NCBI RefSeq assembly: GCF_902859625.1
Contig: NZ_CADIJX010000001.1
Coordinates: 620,001-684,000 of the forward strand
From: Achromobacter pestifer
GTDB lineage: Bacteria > Pseudomonadota > Gammaproteobacteria > Burkholderiales > Burkholderiaceae_B
Length of the DNA: 64,000 bases
Direction: 5' to 3'
Position numbers and translations under genes: made by a program. Below, piece by piece: positions 42,057-49,932 of this stretch. Position 1 is the first letter of the stretch. The number at the start of each line of letters is the position of its first letter. The notes beneath the pieces are model-generated. The model made no database searches. It had not been told where the DNA came from and worked only from the letters and a program-made list of their open reading frames with translations.

Positions 42057-44153
42057 ATGGATGATCCCCTCGCGCAACCGCTAGCCCCATTGCGGGAAGA
42101 TCTGCGCCTGTTCGCCGGAGCGCCATATCCCGATGGCAGTCCCGCCTGGGTGATCGAGGATCCCGTGCGAAACCGCCATTTCCGCATTGGCTGGCTGGAA
42201 TTTGAATGCCTGGCGCGCTGGCACTTGCTGCCCAATGCCATGCTGGACGAGATCCGCCGCCAGACGCCCTTGTGTCCCGAAGGCATGCAGGTGCTGCAAT
42301 TCGCGGGATTCCTGCAACACAATCAACTCCTCAGGCCGCATCCGGGGCGTACCCAAACCATGGCCGCTTCCGCGCCAGGGCGCGAATGGCTGACGGCCCG
42401 CTGGTGGCTGCACCACTATCTGTTCTTCCGCATTCCGCTAGTGCGGCCCACCTGGTGGCTGCAACGCATCTATCCCTACCTGCGCTGGTTGTTCCACCCG
42501 GCCACCGCCTGGATCGTGTTGGCGCTGACGGCGCTGGGTCTGTTCCTGACGCTGCGCCAATGGGACACTTTCCGCCATACGCTCTTTGAATCAGTGTCCT
42601 GGGAAGGCGCATTGGGCTTCGCCTTTGCCCTGGTGGTGGCCAAGACCCTGCACGAGTTCGGCCACGCGCTGATGGCGACCCACATGGGCGTCCGGGTGGG
42701 GCACATGGGCGTCGCTTTCCTGGTGATGTGGCCCATGCTGTACACCGACACCAGCGAATCATGGCGGCTGGTGGACGCCCGCAAGCGCCTGATGATTGCC
42801 AGCGCGGGCATCATCACTGAACTGGTGATCGCGGGACTGGCGACATTGGGCTGGGCGCTGCTTCCAGCCGGCGTGCCGCGCCAGGCATGCTTTTACCTGG
42901 CAACGACCAGCTGGGTGCTGTCGCTGGCCTTGAACGCCAGCCCGTTCATGCGCTTTGACGGCTATTTCATCCTGTCGGATTGGCTGGACATGCCGAATCT
43001 GCACGAGCGTGCCAGCGCGCTCACCCGAACAGCGCTGCGGCGGCGCCTCTGGGGCTGGCAAGACGCCTGGCCGGAAGCGCTGCCGGCGCCCTTGCGCCGC
43101 CGCCTGATCGCCTTCGCCTGCGTGACCTGGCTCTATCGCCTGGTGGTTTACTTCGGCATCGCGCTAGCCGTGTATCACCTGTTCTTCAAAGCGTTGGGGA
43201 TCTTCCTGTTCGCCGTGGAAATCCTCTATTTCATTGTCTTGCCTTGCTGGCGGGAGATCAGGATGTGGCTGCAACGCAGAAAGGACATCAAGCCGTCGCG
43301 CCGCTGGCTGATCCCGTTGGCGCTAGGGCTATTGCTGGCGTGGCTGGCCGTGCCTTGGCCCACCGCCGTGCGCGCGCCAGCCTTAGCGCGTAGCGCCACG
43401 CTCTGGACGGCCTATGCGCCGGCGCCAGCCCTGATCAAGCAAAGCCACCCGGCGGGCGAGGTCAAGGCCGGCACGCCATTGGTGGTGCTGGACCGGCCGG
43501 AACTCGCCAGCGATGCCCGTGCGGCACAGGCAGGCGTGGCGGGCCAGTCGGCGCGGCTGACCGGTTTGCTGGGGCAGAGCGCCGGATTGGATCAGCAAGC
43601 CGCCGCCGTGGAAGCGTTGGCCCACAGCCGCGCCACGGCGCGATCGGTCGCTGCCGAGCAAGGAAGACTGACCTTGATCGCCCCGATCGATGGGCTCTGG
43701 GTGGACACGCCGGCAGATCTGCGCCCGGGCTCCTGGATCGGTTCCAAGCAACCCTTGGGCCACCTTGTCGATCCCGCGCATTGGGTCGTTGATGCGTATG
43801 TTGGCGAAGCCGATATCCAACTGCTGCATGTCGGCGGCAATGGCTGCTTCTATCTGGAACAGGAACCCCTTCGCGTTTGCGGCGCGATACGCAACATCGC
43901 GCCCGCGCGGACCCAGCAAATCAACGCCCCCCTGCTGGCCACCACCCACGGCGGCCCGATACCCTCGGTGCAGAAGCAGGGGGCCTTGATGGCGGAAGAC
44001 GCTTTGTACCGCGTGATGCTGACCCTGGACGCCCCCATGCCGGGCCTGATGGAATGGCGCGGCAAAGTCTATTTCGAGGGAGCCGCCCGCAGCCGCCTGC
44101 TGCATTGGTTCCGGTCGCTGGCAAGTCTTGCGGTGCGGGAGAGCGGATGGTAG
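42057..44153 (+). CDS. M50 metalloprotease fused to an HlyD-like domain
   Basis: A 698-residue polytopic inner-membrane protein related to the 'putative peptide zinc metalloprotease' (YydH-like) group. Residues ~12-100 resemble a PqqD/RRE-like winged helix (AWVIEDPVRNRHFRI, then LQFAGFLQHNQLL). TM helices start near 140. The zinc site is complete: HEFGH at 199-203 and the third ligand Asp301 in NASPFMRFDGYF. More TM helices run to ~437, then a periplasmic HlyD-like part with lipoyl halves (GEVKAGTPLVVLD; LIAPIDGLWVDTPADLRPGS) and a beta end to the C-terminus. It probably takes the place of the missing ABC transporter and may cleave the N-terminus of the giant protein (inference). Confidence 0.85.
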   Translation: MDDPLAQPLAPLREDLRLFAGAPYPDGSPAWVIEDPVRNRHFRIGWLEFECLARWHLLPNAMLDEIRRQTPLCPEGMQVLQFAGFLQHNQLLRPHPGRTQTMAASAPGREWLTARWWLHHYLFFRIPLVRPTWWLQRIYPYLRWLFHPATAWIVLALTALGLFLTLRQWDTFRHTLFESVSWEGALGFAFALVVAKTLHEFGHALMATHMGVRVGHMGVAFLVMWPMLYTDTSESWRLVDARKRLMIASAGIITELVIAGLATLGWALLPAGVPRQACFYLATTSWVLSLALNASPFMRFDGYFILSDWLDMPNLHERASALTRTALRRRLWGWQDAWPEALPAPLRRRLIAFACVTWLYRLVVYFGIALAVYHLFFKALGIFLFAVEILYFIVLPCWREIRMWLQRRKDIKPSRRWLIPLALGLLLAWLAVPWPTAVRAPALARSATLWTAYAPAPALIKQSHPAGEVKAGTPLVVLDRPELASDARAAQAGVAGQSARLTGLLGQSAGLDQQAAAVEALAHSRATARSVAAEQGRLTLIAPIDGLWVDTPADLRPGSWIGSKQPLGHLVDPAHWVVDAYVGEADIQLLHVGGNGCFYLEQEPLRVCGAIRNIAPARTQQINAPLLATTHGGPIPSVQKQGALMAEDALYRVMLTLDAPMPGLMEWRGKVYFEGAARSRLLHWFRSLASLAVRESGW

Positions 44154-44241
44154 GCACGGCAGACCCGGACGTCGCCAAGGGTAGAAAGCCGCGATGTTCT
44201 TCAGTATCCTGCTTGGCAGGAAAGACGCTGGACAATACACA

Positions 44242-45798
44242 ATGAAAAAGAAAGTCAGCTTATTGACCGTCTTGATCGGCTTCGCCGTGTTGAGCGTGGC
44301 AATCGGTTTCTTCAATGCACTTTACGCGGGCTATCAAGTTCAGAAAGCGCAGGTCGTCAAGAATTCGCTTGAATCCAGCATGGCCTATGCGGAGAAGTTG
44401 GCTGAGTTCATCAATCTGTACATCGATGCGCTACATCGGCAGTTGAAGGACAGTGCGCATCACATCGCAACAACGGCGGACGCACCCACGGAATTGGCGC
44501 GCGTGGCGGCGCAGGCACAAGGCGTATCCGCCGTGCTGCTTGCGGATGCCAACGGGCTCATCACGGCGCGGACTGGCCCGGCGCTTGCGGCATTGTCGTC
44601 GGTGAACACGCTGAAGGCGCTTGGGCTGAACGAGAACCGCGCGGCCAACTTGCTGGCGCCGTGTTGCCAGCAAGACGGCCAACAGACCGCGTTGACGCTG
44701 GTCGAGCCGATTCCAGGCCCCAGCGGCACACATGCAGGCTTCATCGCAGGCGTCGTCATCCTGGAACGCGGCAGCCGGTTGGACAAGGTGATCGGAGAAC
44801 ATGCCTATGCCAACGGGACGAACGTGTACCTGGTCAACGTCGACGGCAACGTGCTGTATCGCCATGGCGCCGGCGGCCCGGACGCGGGTGTGCTGAATTT
44901 GGTCAAGGCGGATGTCTCCCCTACGTCCGGGCCGGGTTCGGCGCAGGTGCCGGATGCCTCGGGAGGCCTGCTGACGGGATACGCTCCCATAACGAAAGGC
45001 AAGTGGGCGGTGGTCATCCAACGGCCGCTTGATCACGCACTCTCGCCCTTGAAGACGCTGCTGGGCGAATCATTGCGGCTGTCCGTTCCCGCGGTAATGG
45101 TGGCATTGCTTCTGGTCTGCGGGCTGGCATACGCCATTGCGCGGCCGTTGGCCAAGCTCACCAAGGCCATGGAGTCCCCTGACTCGATCGACGCGCAAGG
45201 CCCGCAGGCCAGTCTTCTGAACACCTGGTATCTCGAAGCGGACAGGCTGCGCCATGCCTTGGTCGGCACCTTGGCGCAGCATCAGAACGAAGTCGGACGC
45301 TTGAATACACAGACCATGACCGACCCCATGACGGGCCTGCTGAACCGCCGCGCACTGGATCTGAGATTCGAGGACCTCGTGGCGGCAGGTGCTCCGTTCG
45401 CGGTGATTGCGCTGGACCTGGACCATTTCAAGCAAGTCAACGACGTGTTCGGCCATCCGGTGGGCGACAAGGTCTTGATTGCACTGGCGAAAATACTGAG
45501 CGACAGCGTGCGCCCGCAAGACAAGCCGTTCCGGGTCGGCGGCGAAGAATTCATCGTCGTCGTGCCTGCTTCGTCTTCCGACGACGCCATGCGCACCGCC
45601 GAGCGCCTGCGTGCCGAGGTGGCGCGGCACGACATGCCCGACGGGGTAGGGCATGCGACGGTATCGGTGGGCGTGGCGCTATGGCCACAACATGGAAAAT
45701 CCACCAAAGTTGTTGTCAAATGCGCCGACCAGGCTCTCTACGCATCGAAGGAAGCTGGGCGCAACCGCGCCACGCTCTGGGCAAGAAGATTCCGATAA
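44242..45798 (+). CDS. Membrane diguanylate cyclase with extracytoplasmic sensor
   Basis: A 518-residue c-di-GMP synthase. TM1 ~6-30, a periplasmic Cache-like sensor (~40-270; includes APCCQQDGQQTAL), TM2 ~287-308 and a GGDEF domain from ~370. The active site is GGEEF (residues 433-437), and RPQD five residues before it is an intact I-site, so the enzyme should be active and product-inhibited. An upstream in-frame ATG at 44194 would add 16 residues; MKKKVSLLTV is the more usual start. It follows the export operon by 88 nt and may tie surface-protein production to c-di-GMP (inference). Confidence 0.88.
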   Translation: MKKKVSLLTVLIGFAVLSVAIGFFNALYAGYQVQKAQVVKNSLESSMAYAEKLAEFINLYIDALHRQLKDSAHHIATTADAPTELARVAAQAQGVSAVLLADANGLITARTGPALAALSSVNTLKALGLNENRAANLLAPCCQQDGQQTALTLVEPIPGPSGTHAGFIAGVVILERGSRLDKVIGEHAYANGTNVYLVNVDGNVLYRHGAGGPDAGVLNLVKADVSPTSGPGSAQVPDASGGLLTGYAPITKGKWAVVIQRPLDHALSPLKTLLGESLRLSVPAVMVALLLVCGLAYAIARPLAKLTKAMESPDSIDAQGPQASLLNTWYLEADRLRHALVGTLAQHQNEVGRLNTQTMTDPMTGLLNRRALDLRFEDLVAAGAPFAVIALDLDHFKQVNDVFGHPVGDKVLIALAKILSDSVRPQDKPFRVGGEEFIVVVPASSSDDAMRTAERLRAEVARHDMPDGVGHATVSVGVALWPQHGKSTKVVVKCADQALYASKEAGRNRATLWARRFR

Positions 45799-45825
45799 AC
45801 AAAGACTGAACTACAGGGTGGCAAT

Positions 45826-46617
45826 ATGAACTATTCATTTGTCCTGGCAGGATCTGCGGTCGCTTTCTTCTTCCTCTTGCTGTTGGCCATTCGCTTTGGA
45901 CGCTGGCTGGGCAGAAACGGCAACGCCGAAGACAGGGGCACGGCGGGTTCAGCCGCCATCGAGGCGTCCGTTTTTGCCTTGTTGGGCCTGTTGATCGCGT
46001 TCACCTTTTCGGGCGCCGCCCAGCGCATGGCCGACCGCCGGAATCTGCTGGTCACGGAGGTCAATGCGATCGGTACCGCGTGGCTGCGCATCGACCTGCT
46101 CAATGCCGAAGACCAGCCCCAATTGCGCGAACAGTTCCGGCGCTACGTGGACGAGCGAGTCAACTACTACAAGCATGTCGCCGACCTTGGGCAGCGCGAC
46201 GCCATCGCCACGAAGGTGGGCAACATCCAGAATGAGATCTGGAAATCCTCCATTGCCGCAGGCAAGCACGCCGTACCGCCGTTTGCGGCGTCGTACATCG
46301 CCTCGGTCAACGACATGTTCGACGTTTCCACCGCACAAACCGTCGCGCAGAAGATCCACCCGCCGATCGTCACCTATCTATTCCTGGGATTTCTTGCCGT
46401 GGTCTGCGCCTGCCTGATCGGCTTTAATCTTGCCGGCGCCAAGCGCGACACCTTGTTCCACCAGATCATCTATGCGCTGGTCATGGCAGTGGCGCTATAC
46501 ATCATTGTCGATTTTGAATTCCCGCGGATCGGCGCAATACGCATCGACCAAAGCGATACCTTGCTGATGACTCAGCGCCAGGCCATGGGCGGTGTCGTGG
46601 CTGACGCCGTGAAGTAA
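45826..46617 (+). CDS. DUF4239 (bestrophin-like) membrane protein
   Basis: A 263-residue membrane protein with TM helices near 5-25, 46-64, 183-205 and 210-230. The pattern (GTAGSAAIEASVFALLGLLIAFTFSGAAQRM; RRNLLVTEVNAIGTAWLR) matches the DUF4239 family, an uncharacterised group related in layout to bestrophin-like channels. AGGGTGG lies before the ATG; 27 nt after the cyclase stop, so the two are probably co-transcribed. It converges on the IclR gene. Function unknown. Confidence 0.75.
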   Translation: MNYSFVLAGSAVAFFFLLLLAIRFGRWLGRNGNAEDRGTAGSAAIEASVFALLGLLIAFTFSGAAQRMADRRNLLVTEVNAIGTAWLRIDLLNAEDQPQLREQFRRYVDERVNYYKHVADLGQRDAIATKVGNIQNEIWKSSIAAGKHAVPPFAASYIASVNDMFDVSTAQTVAQKIHPPIVTYLFLGFLAVVCACLIGFNLAGAKRDTLFHQIIYALVMAVALYIIVDFEFPRIGAIRIDQSDTLLMTQRQAMGGVVADAVK

Positions 46618-46642
46618 CGGATCAAACGCGCGGCAGACTGAA

Positions 46643-46659
46643 GGCCGGGGCCGCCGGCC
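46643..46659. terminator. GC hairpin between convergent genes
   Basis: GGCCGG (46643-46648), 5-nt loop, CCGGCC (46654-46659), in the 57-bp gap between the DUF4239 gene and the IclR gene. No T-tract on either side, so termination is only a possibility. Confidence 0.25.
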
Positions 46660-46674
46660 AATGCGGGGCTGCGA

Positions 46675-47472
46675 TCAGGTCTTGCCCAGCAGCCGGCTGA
46701 TGGCTTGCGCTTCGCGGCGCACGGCCTGCGCCACGCGGCCGTCGGGTGACGGGTCGAATCCTCCCGTCGCACCCAATGCGGTCAACACCGCGCACGGCCG
46801 GTCTGCATAGTTATAGATCGGGGCGGAAACGGCACTGATGCCGCGCAAATTGGTATCGCGCACCACGGCGCAGCCCGCCGCCAGCACGGATTGCTGCAAG
46901 GCGCCGATCGGATCACGAGCATCCAGCAGTGCCCGCTGCTCTGGCGTGGCGGCTTCCAGTTCCGTCTGGGCAAGGGCGCGCACGGCGTTCTCGTCCAGCG
47001 TCGCCAGCAACACCTGGCCCGTCGCCGACCACAGCATCGACAGCACCGAGCCCACCCGCACGTTCACGGTCACGGGCAGTCCCGGTTCTTCAAAGCGGAC
47101 GATGGTGGGGCCTTTGTTGCCCATCACGGCCACGAAACACGTGACTTCCAACTCTTCCCGCAGGCGGATCAGCGACGCTTCCGCCAGACGGATGGGATCC
47201 GCCTGCCGCATGGCCGCCAAGCCCAGCAACAAGGTTTCCAGGCCCAGAAAGTACTGCTGGGTCGTGGCGTCCTGGCCAACCAGCCCGCCTTCCATCAGGC
47301 TGACCAGGTAGCGGTGCACTTTGGCGGGGCTTTCGTCGATCTGCGTGGCGATCAGGCTTAATCCCGCGCGGCCGCCAAGATGGCCAAGGGCCTTCAGCAC
47401 GGCCATGCTGGTTTCGGCGGCCTGGACGCGCTGGCGTCGTTCGCGGGTGCGTGTGGGTTCGGTGGCGGTCAT
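46675..47472 (-). CDS. IclR family transcriptional regulator
   Basis: A 265-residue regulator. N-terminal winged HTH (~15-80: SMAVLKALGHLGGRAGLSL, ESPAKVHRYLVSLMEGGLV) and a C-terminal IclR effector domain (~85-260; LREELEVTCFVAVMGNKG, DTNLRGISAVSAPIYNYA). It is divergent from the P450 gene, and palindromic TACGCA half-sites lie across that gene's promoter, so it most likely controls the P450 in response to a substrate-like aromatic or small acid (inference). Confidence 0.9.
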   Translation of the reverse strand: MTATEPTRTRERRQRVQAAETSMAVLKALGHLGGRAGLSLIATQIDESPAKVHRYLVSLMEGGLVGQDATTQQYFLGLETLLLGLAAMRQADPIRLAEASLIRLREELEVTCFVAVMGNKGPTIVRFEEPGLPVTVNVRVGSVLSMLWSATGQVLLATLDENAVRALAQTELEAATPEQRALLDARDPIGALQQSVLAAGCAVVRDTNLRGISAVSAPIYNYADRPCAVLTALGATGGFDPSPDGRVAQAVRREAQAISRLLGKT

Positions 47473-47515
47473 TGCGGCAAGCCCGGGCAGGGAAGAAGCG
47501 AAGGTTAAACCGGTA

Positions 47516-47550
47516 TTGTCAAATTACGCAATGCGTATATGATTTACGCA
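47516..47550 (+). promoter_or_regulatory. P450 promoter with embedded IclR-type operator
   Basis: TTGTCA (47516-47521), 16 nt, TATGAT (47538-47543) is a near-consensus promoter. The spacer holds a perfect dyad TACGCA-A-TGCGTA (47525-47537), and TTACGCA recurs 20 bp downstream (47524 and 47544). A protein on the dyad would cover the promoter. Confidence 0.6.
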
Positions 47551-47579
47551 TAAAAGCAGATTCTCCCTGGAGCGCAGAC

Positions 47580-49913
47580 ATGTCACACCCCGCACACCCC
47601 GCGTCCGGCTGTCCGGTTCACCCCGTTTCGGCCGCCAATGGCTGCCCGGTGCACGTCAGTCCGCGCGCCGCCGAATTTGACCCCTTCGGCGACGGCTACC
47701 AGCAAGATCCACCCGAGTACGTCCGGTGGGCTCGCGATCAGGAACCCATCTTCTACAGCCCGAAATTGGGGTACTGGGTCGTGACGCGCTATGAAGACAT
47801 CAAAGCCATCTTCCGCGACAACCTCACGTTCAGCCCGTCCATCGCGCTTGAGAAAATCACTCCCACCGGGCCGGAAGCCAACGCGGTGCTGGCGTCGTAC
47901 GGGTATGCCATGAACCGCACACTGGTCAACGAGGACGAACCCGCGCACATGCCTCGGCGGCGCGTCCTGATGGAACCCTTCACGCCCGAAGCGTTGAAGC
48001 ACCATGAACCGATGGTGCGCCGCCTGACCCGCGAGTACGTCGACCGCTTCATCAACGACGGCCGCGCCGACCTCGTTGACCAGATGCTGTGGGAAGTACC
48101 GCTTACCGTCGCGCTGCATTTCCTGGGGATTCCCGAAGAAGACATGGACTTGCTGCGCCGTTATTCCATCGCGCACACCGTCAATACCTGGGGCCGTCCC
48201 AAGCCCGAGGAACAAGTGGCCGTTGCCCACGCGGTCGGCAATTTCTGGCAGTTGGCTGGCAAGATCCTGGACAAGATGCGCCAGGACCCCGATCAACCTG
48301 GCTGGATGCAATACGGCATCCGCAAGCAGCGCGACTATCCGGATGTCGTCACCGATTCCTACCTGCATTCGATGATGATGGCGGGCATTGTGGCCGCGCA
48401 CGAGACCACCGCGAATGCCTCGGCCAATGCCATCAAATTGCTCTTGCAGCATCCCGATGCCTGGCGCGACCTCTGTGCGGACCCGTCGCTGATTCCCAAT
48501 GCGGTCGAAGAATGCCTGCGCCACAACGGATCCGTCGCGGCCTGGCGGCGGCTGGCCACGTGCGACACGACGATCGCCGGCCTGGCGATCCCCGCCGGCT
48601 CGAAACTGCTGATCGTCAGCGCTTCCGCCAACCATGACGAACGGCAGTTCCCCGACGCCGACCTGTTCGACATCTGGCGCGACAACGCCAGCGACCAACT
48701 TACCTTCGGCTATGGCTCCCACCAATGCATGGGCAAGAACCTGGCTCGAATGGAGATGCAGATCTTCCTGGAAGAACTGGCGCGGCGCTTGCCGCACATG
48801 CGGCTGTCGGCGCAGCAGTTCACTTATGTGCCCAATACCTCGTTTCGGGGGCCCGAACATCTGTGGGTGGAATGGGACCCGGCGCAGAACCCCGAACGCC
48901 GCGTGGCCAGCCTGCTGGAACAACAACAGCCTGTGCGCATCGGTGAACCCTCCGCGCACGCCAGCGCGCGTACGCTGGCGGTCGAGCGCGTGGAACCCGC
49001 CGCCAATGGCATTGTCATGCTGACGCTGGCCTCGCCCGATGGCAAGGCGCTTCCGCGCTGGGCGCCCGGCGCGCATATCGACATCGAATGTGGCGACACC
49101 GGCCTGTCGCGCCAATACTCGCTATGCGGCGACCCGGCGGATACCTCCCGCTTGCGCATCGCCGTACTGCGTGAAGCCGAAGGCCGTGGCGGCTCGGCCT
49201 GGATCCATGAACACGTCAAAGCGGGCCTGCGCCTGCGTGTCCGTGGTCCGCGCAATCACTTCCGCCTTGATGAACAGGCGGGCAGGGTGATTCTGATTGC
49301 GGGCGGCATCGGCATCACGCCCATCAGCGCCATGGCCAGGCGGGCCCGCGAACTTGGCATCGACTATGTGTTGCACTACAGTGGCCGCGCCCGGGCCAGC
49401 ATGGCCATGCTGGCCGAACTGGAAGCCCTGCACGGCGACCGGCTGCATATCCATGCCAGCGAGGAGGGGCGTCGCAACGATCTCACCGCGCTGCTGGCGC
49501 AGCCCGATGCTGGCACCCAGATCTACGCCTGCGGGCCGGAACGCCTGCTGGATGCGCTGCAACAAGCCTGTACCCACTGGCCGGAGGATACGTTGCGGGT
49601 GGAACACTTTCACTCCACGCTGGGCGCGCTGGATCCCGAACGTGAACATGCCTTTGAGGCCGAACTGAAGGACTCCGGGCTGGTCGTGACCGTGCGCGCG
49701 GACCAGACCTTGCTGGCCGCGCTGCGTGCCGCCAATATCGACGTGCAAAGCGATTGCGAAGAAGGCCTGTGCGGCTCTTGCGAAGTCAACGTGCTTGACG
49801 GCGCCATCGATCACCGGGATGTCGTGCTGACTCGTGCGGAACGTGAGGCGAACGGCAAGATGATGAGTTGCTGCTCACGCGCTTGCGGGTCGCGCATCGT
49901 GCTAGAGCTTTAA
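47580..49913 (+). CDS. Self-sufficient CYP116B-type cytochrome P450 monooxygenase
   Basis: A 777-residue single-chain monooxygenase, the usual length for the P450RhF/CYP116B class. Modules: P450 heme domain (~1-445) with I-helix AGIVAAHETTAN and heme ligand Cys383 in FGYGSHQCMGKN; an FMN/NAD(P)H phthalate-dioxygenase-reductase-like domain (~460-680; RQYSLCGDP, GGIGITPI, YACGPERLL); and a plant-type 2Fe-2S ferredoxin domain at the end (CEEGLCGSCEVNV plus a later Cys in MMSCCSRA). It inserts O2 into a substrate using NAD(P)H without separate redox partners. Start ATG 47580 has TGGAG upstream. Known relatives oxidise aromatics, thiocarbamates or alkanes; the substrate here is unknown. Confidence 0.93.
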   Translation: MSHPAHPASGCPVHPVSAANGCPVHVSPRAAEFDPFGDGYQQDPPEYVRWARDQEPIFYSPKLGYWVVTRYEDIKAIFRDNLTFSPSIALEKITPTGPEANAVLASYGYAMNRTLVNEDEPAHMPRRRVLMEPFTPEALKHHEPMVRRLTREYVDRFINDGRADLVDQMLWEVPLTVALHFLGIPEEDMDLLRRYSIAHTVNTWGRPKPEEQVAVAHAVGNFWQLAGKILDKMRQDPDQPGWMQYGIRKQRDYPDVVTDSYLHSMMMAGIVAAHETTANASANAIKLLLQHPDAWRDLCADPSLIPNAVEECLRHNGSVAAWRRLATCDTTIAGLAIPAGSKLLIVSASANHDERQFPDADLFDIWRDNASDQLTFGYGSHQCMGKNLARMEMQIFLEELARRLPHMRLSAQQFTYVPNTSFRGPEHLWVEWDPAQNPERRVASLLEQQQPVRIGEPSAHASARTLAVERVEPAANGIVMLTLASPDGKALPRWAPGAHIDIECGDTGLSRQYSLCGDPADTSRLRIAVLREAEGRGGSAWIHEHVKAGLRLRVRGPRNHFRLDEQAGRVILIAGGIGITPISAMARRARELGIDYVLHYSGRARASMAMLAELEALHGDRLHIHASEEGRRNDLTALLAQPDAGTQIYACGPERLLDALQQACTHWPEDTLRVEHFHSTLGALDPEREHAFEAELKDSGLVVTVRADQTLLAALRAANIDVQSDCEEGLCGSCEVNVLDGAIDHRDVVLTRAEREANGKMMSCCSRACGSRIVLEL

Positions 49914-49932
49914 GTCTGGCGCGGCAGGCCCT

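Noticed and set aside
27157..46617. A LapA/LapBCDEG-type adhesin system
   Set aside because: No LapB-like ABC transporter, LapD (GGDEF-EAL receptor) or LapG protease in the region; the linked protease is M50, not a LapG-type Cys protease.
47583..49115. A 510-codon minus-strand frame opposite the P450
   Set aside because: Antisense shadow of a P450 with all heme, flavin and Fe-S motifs intact.
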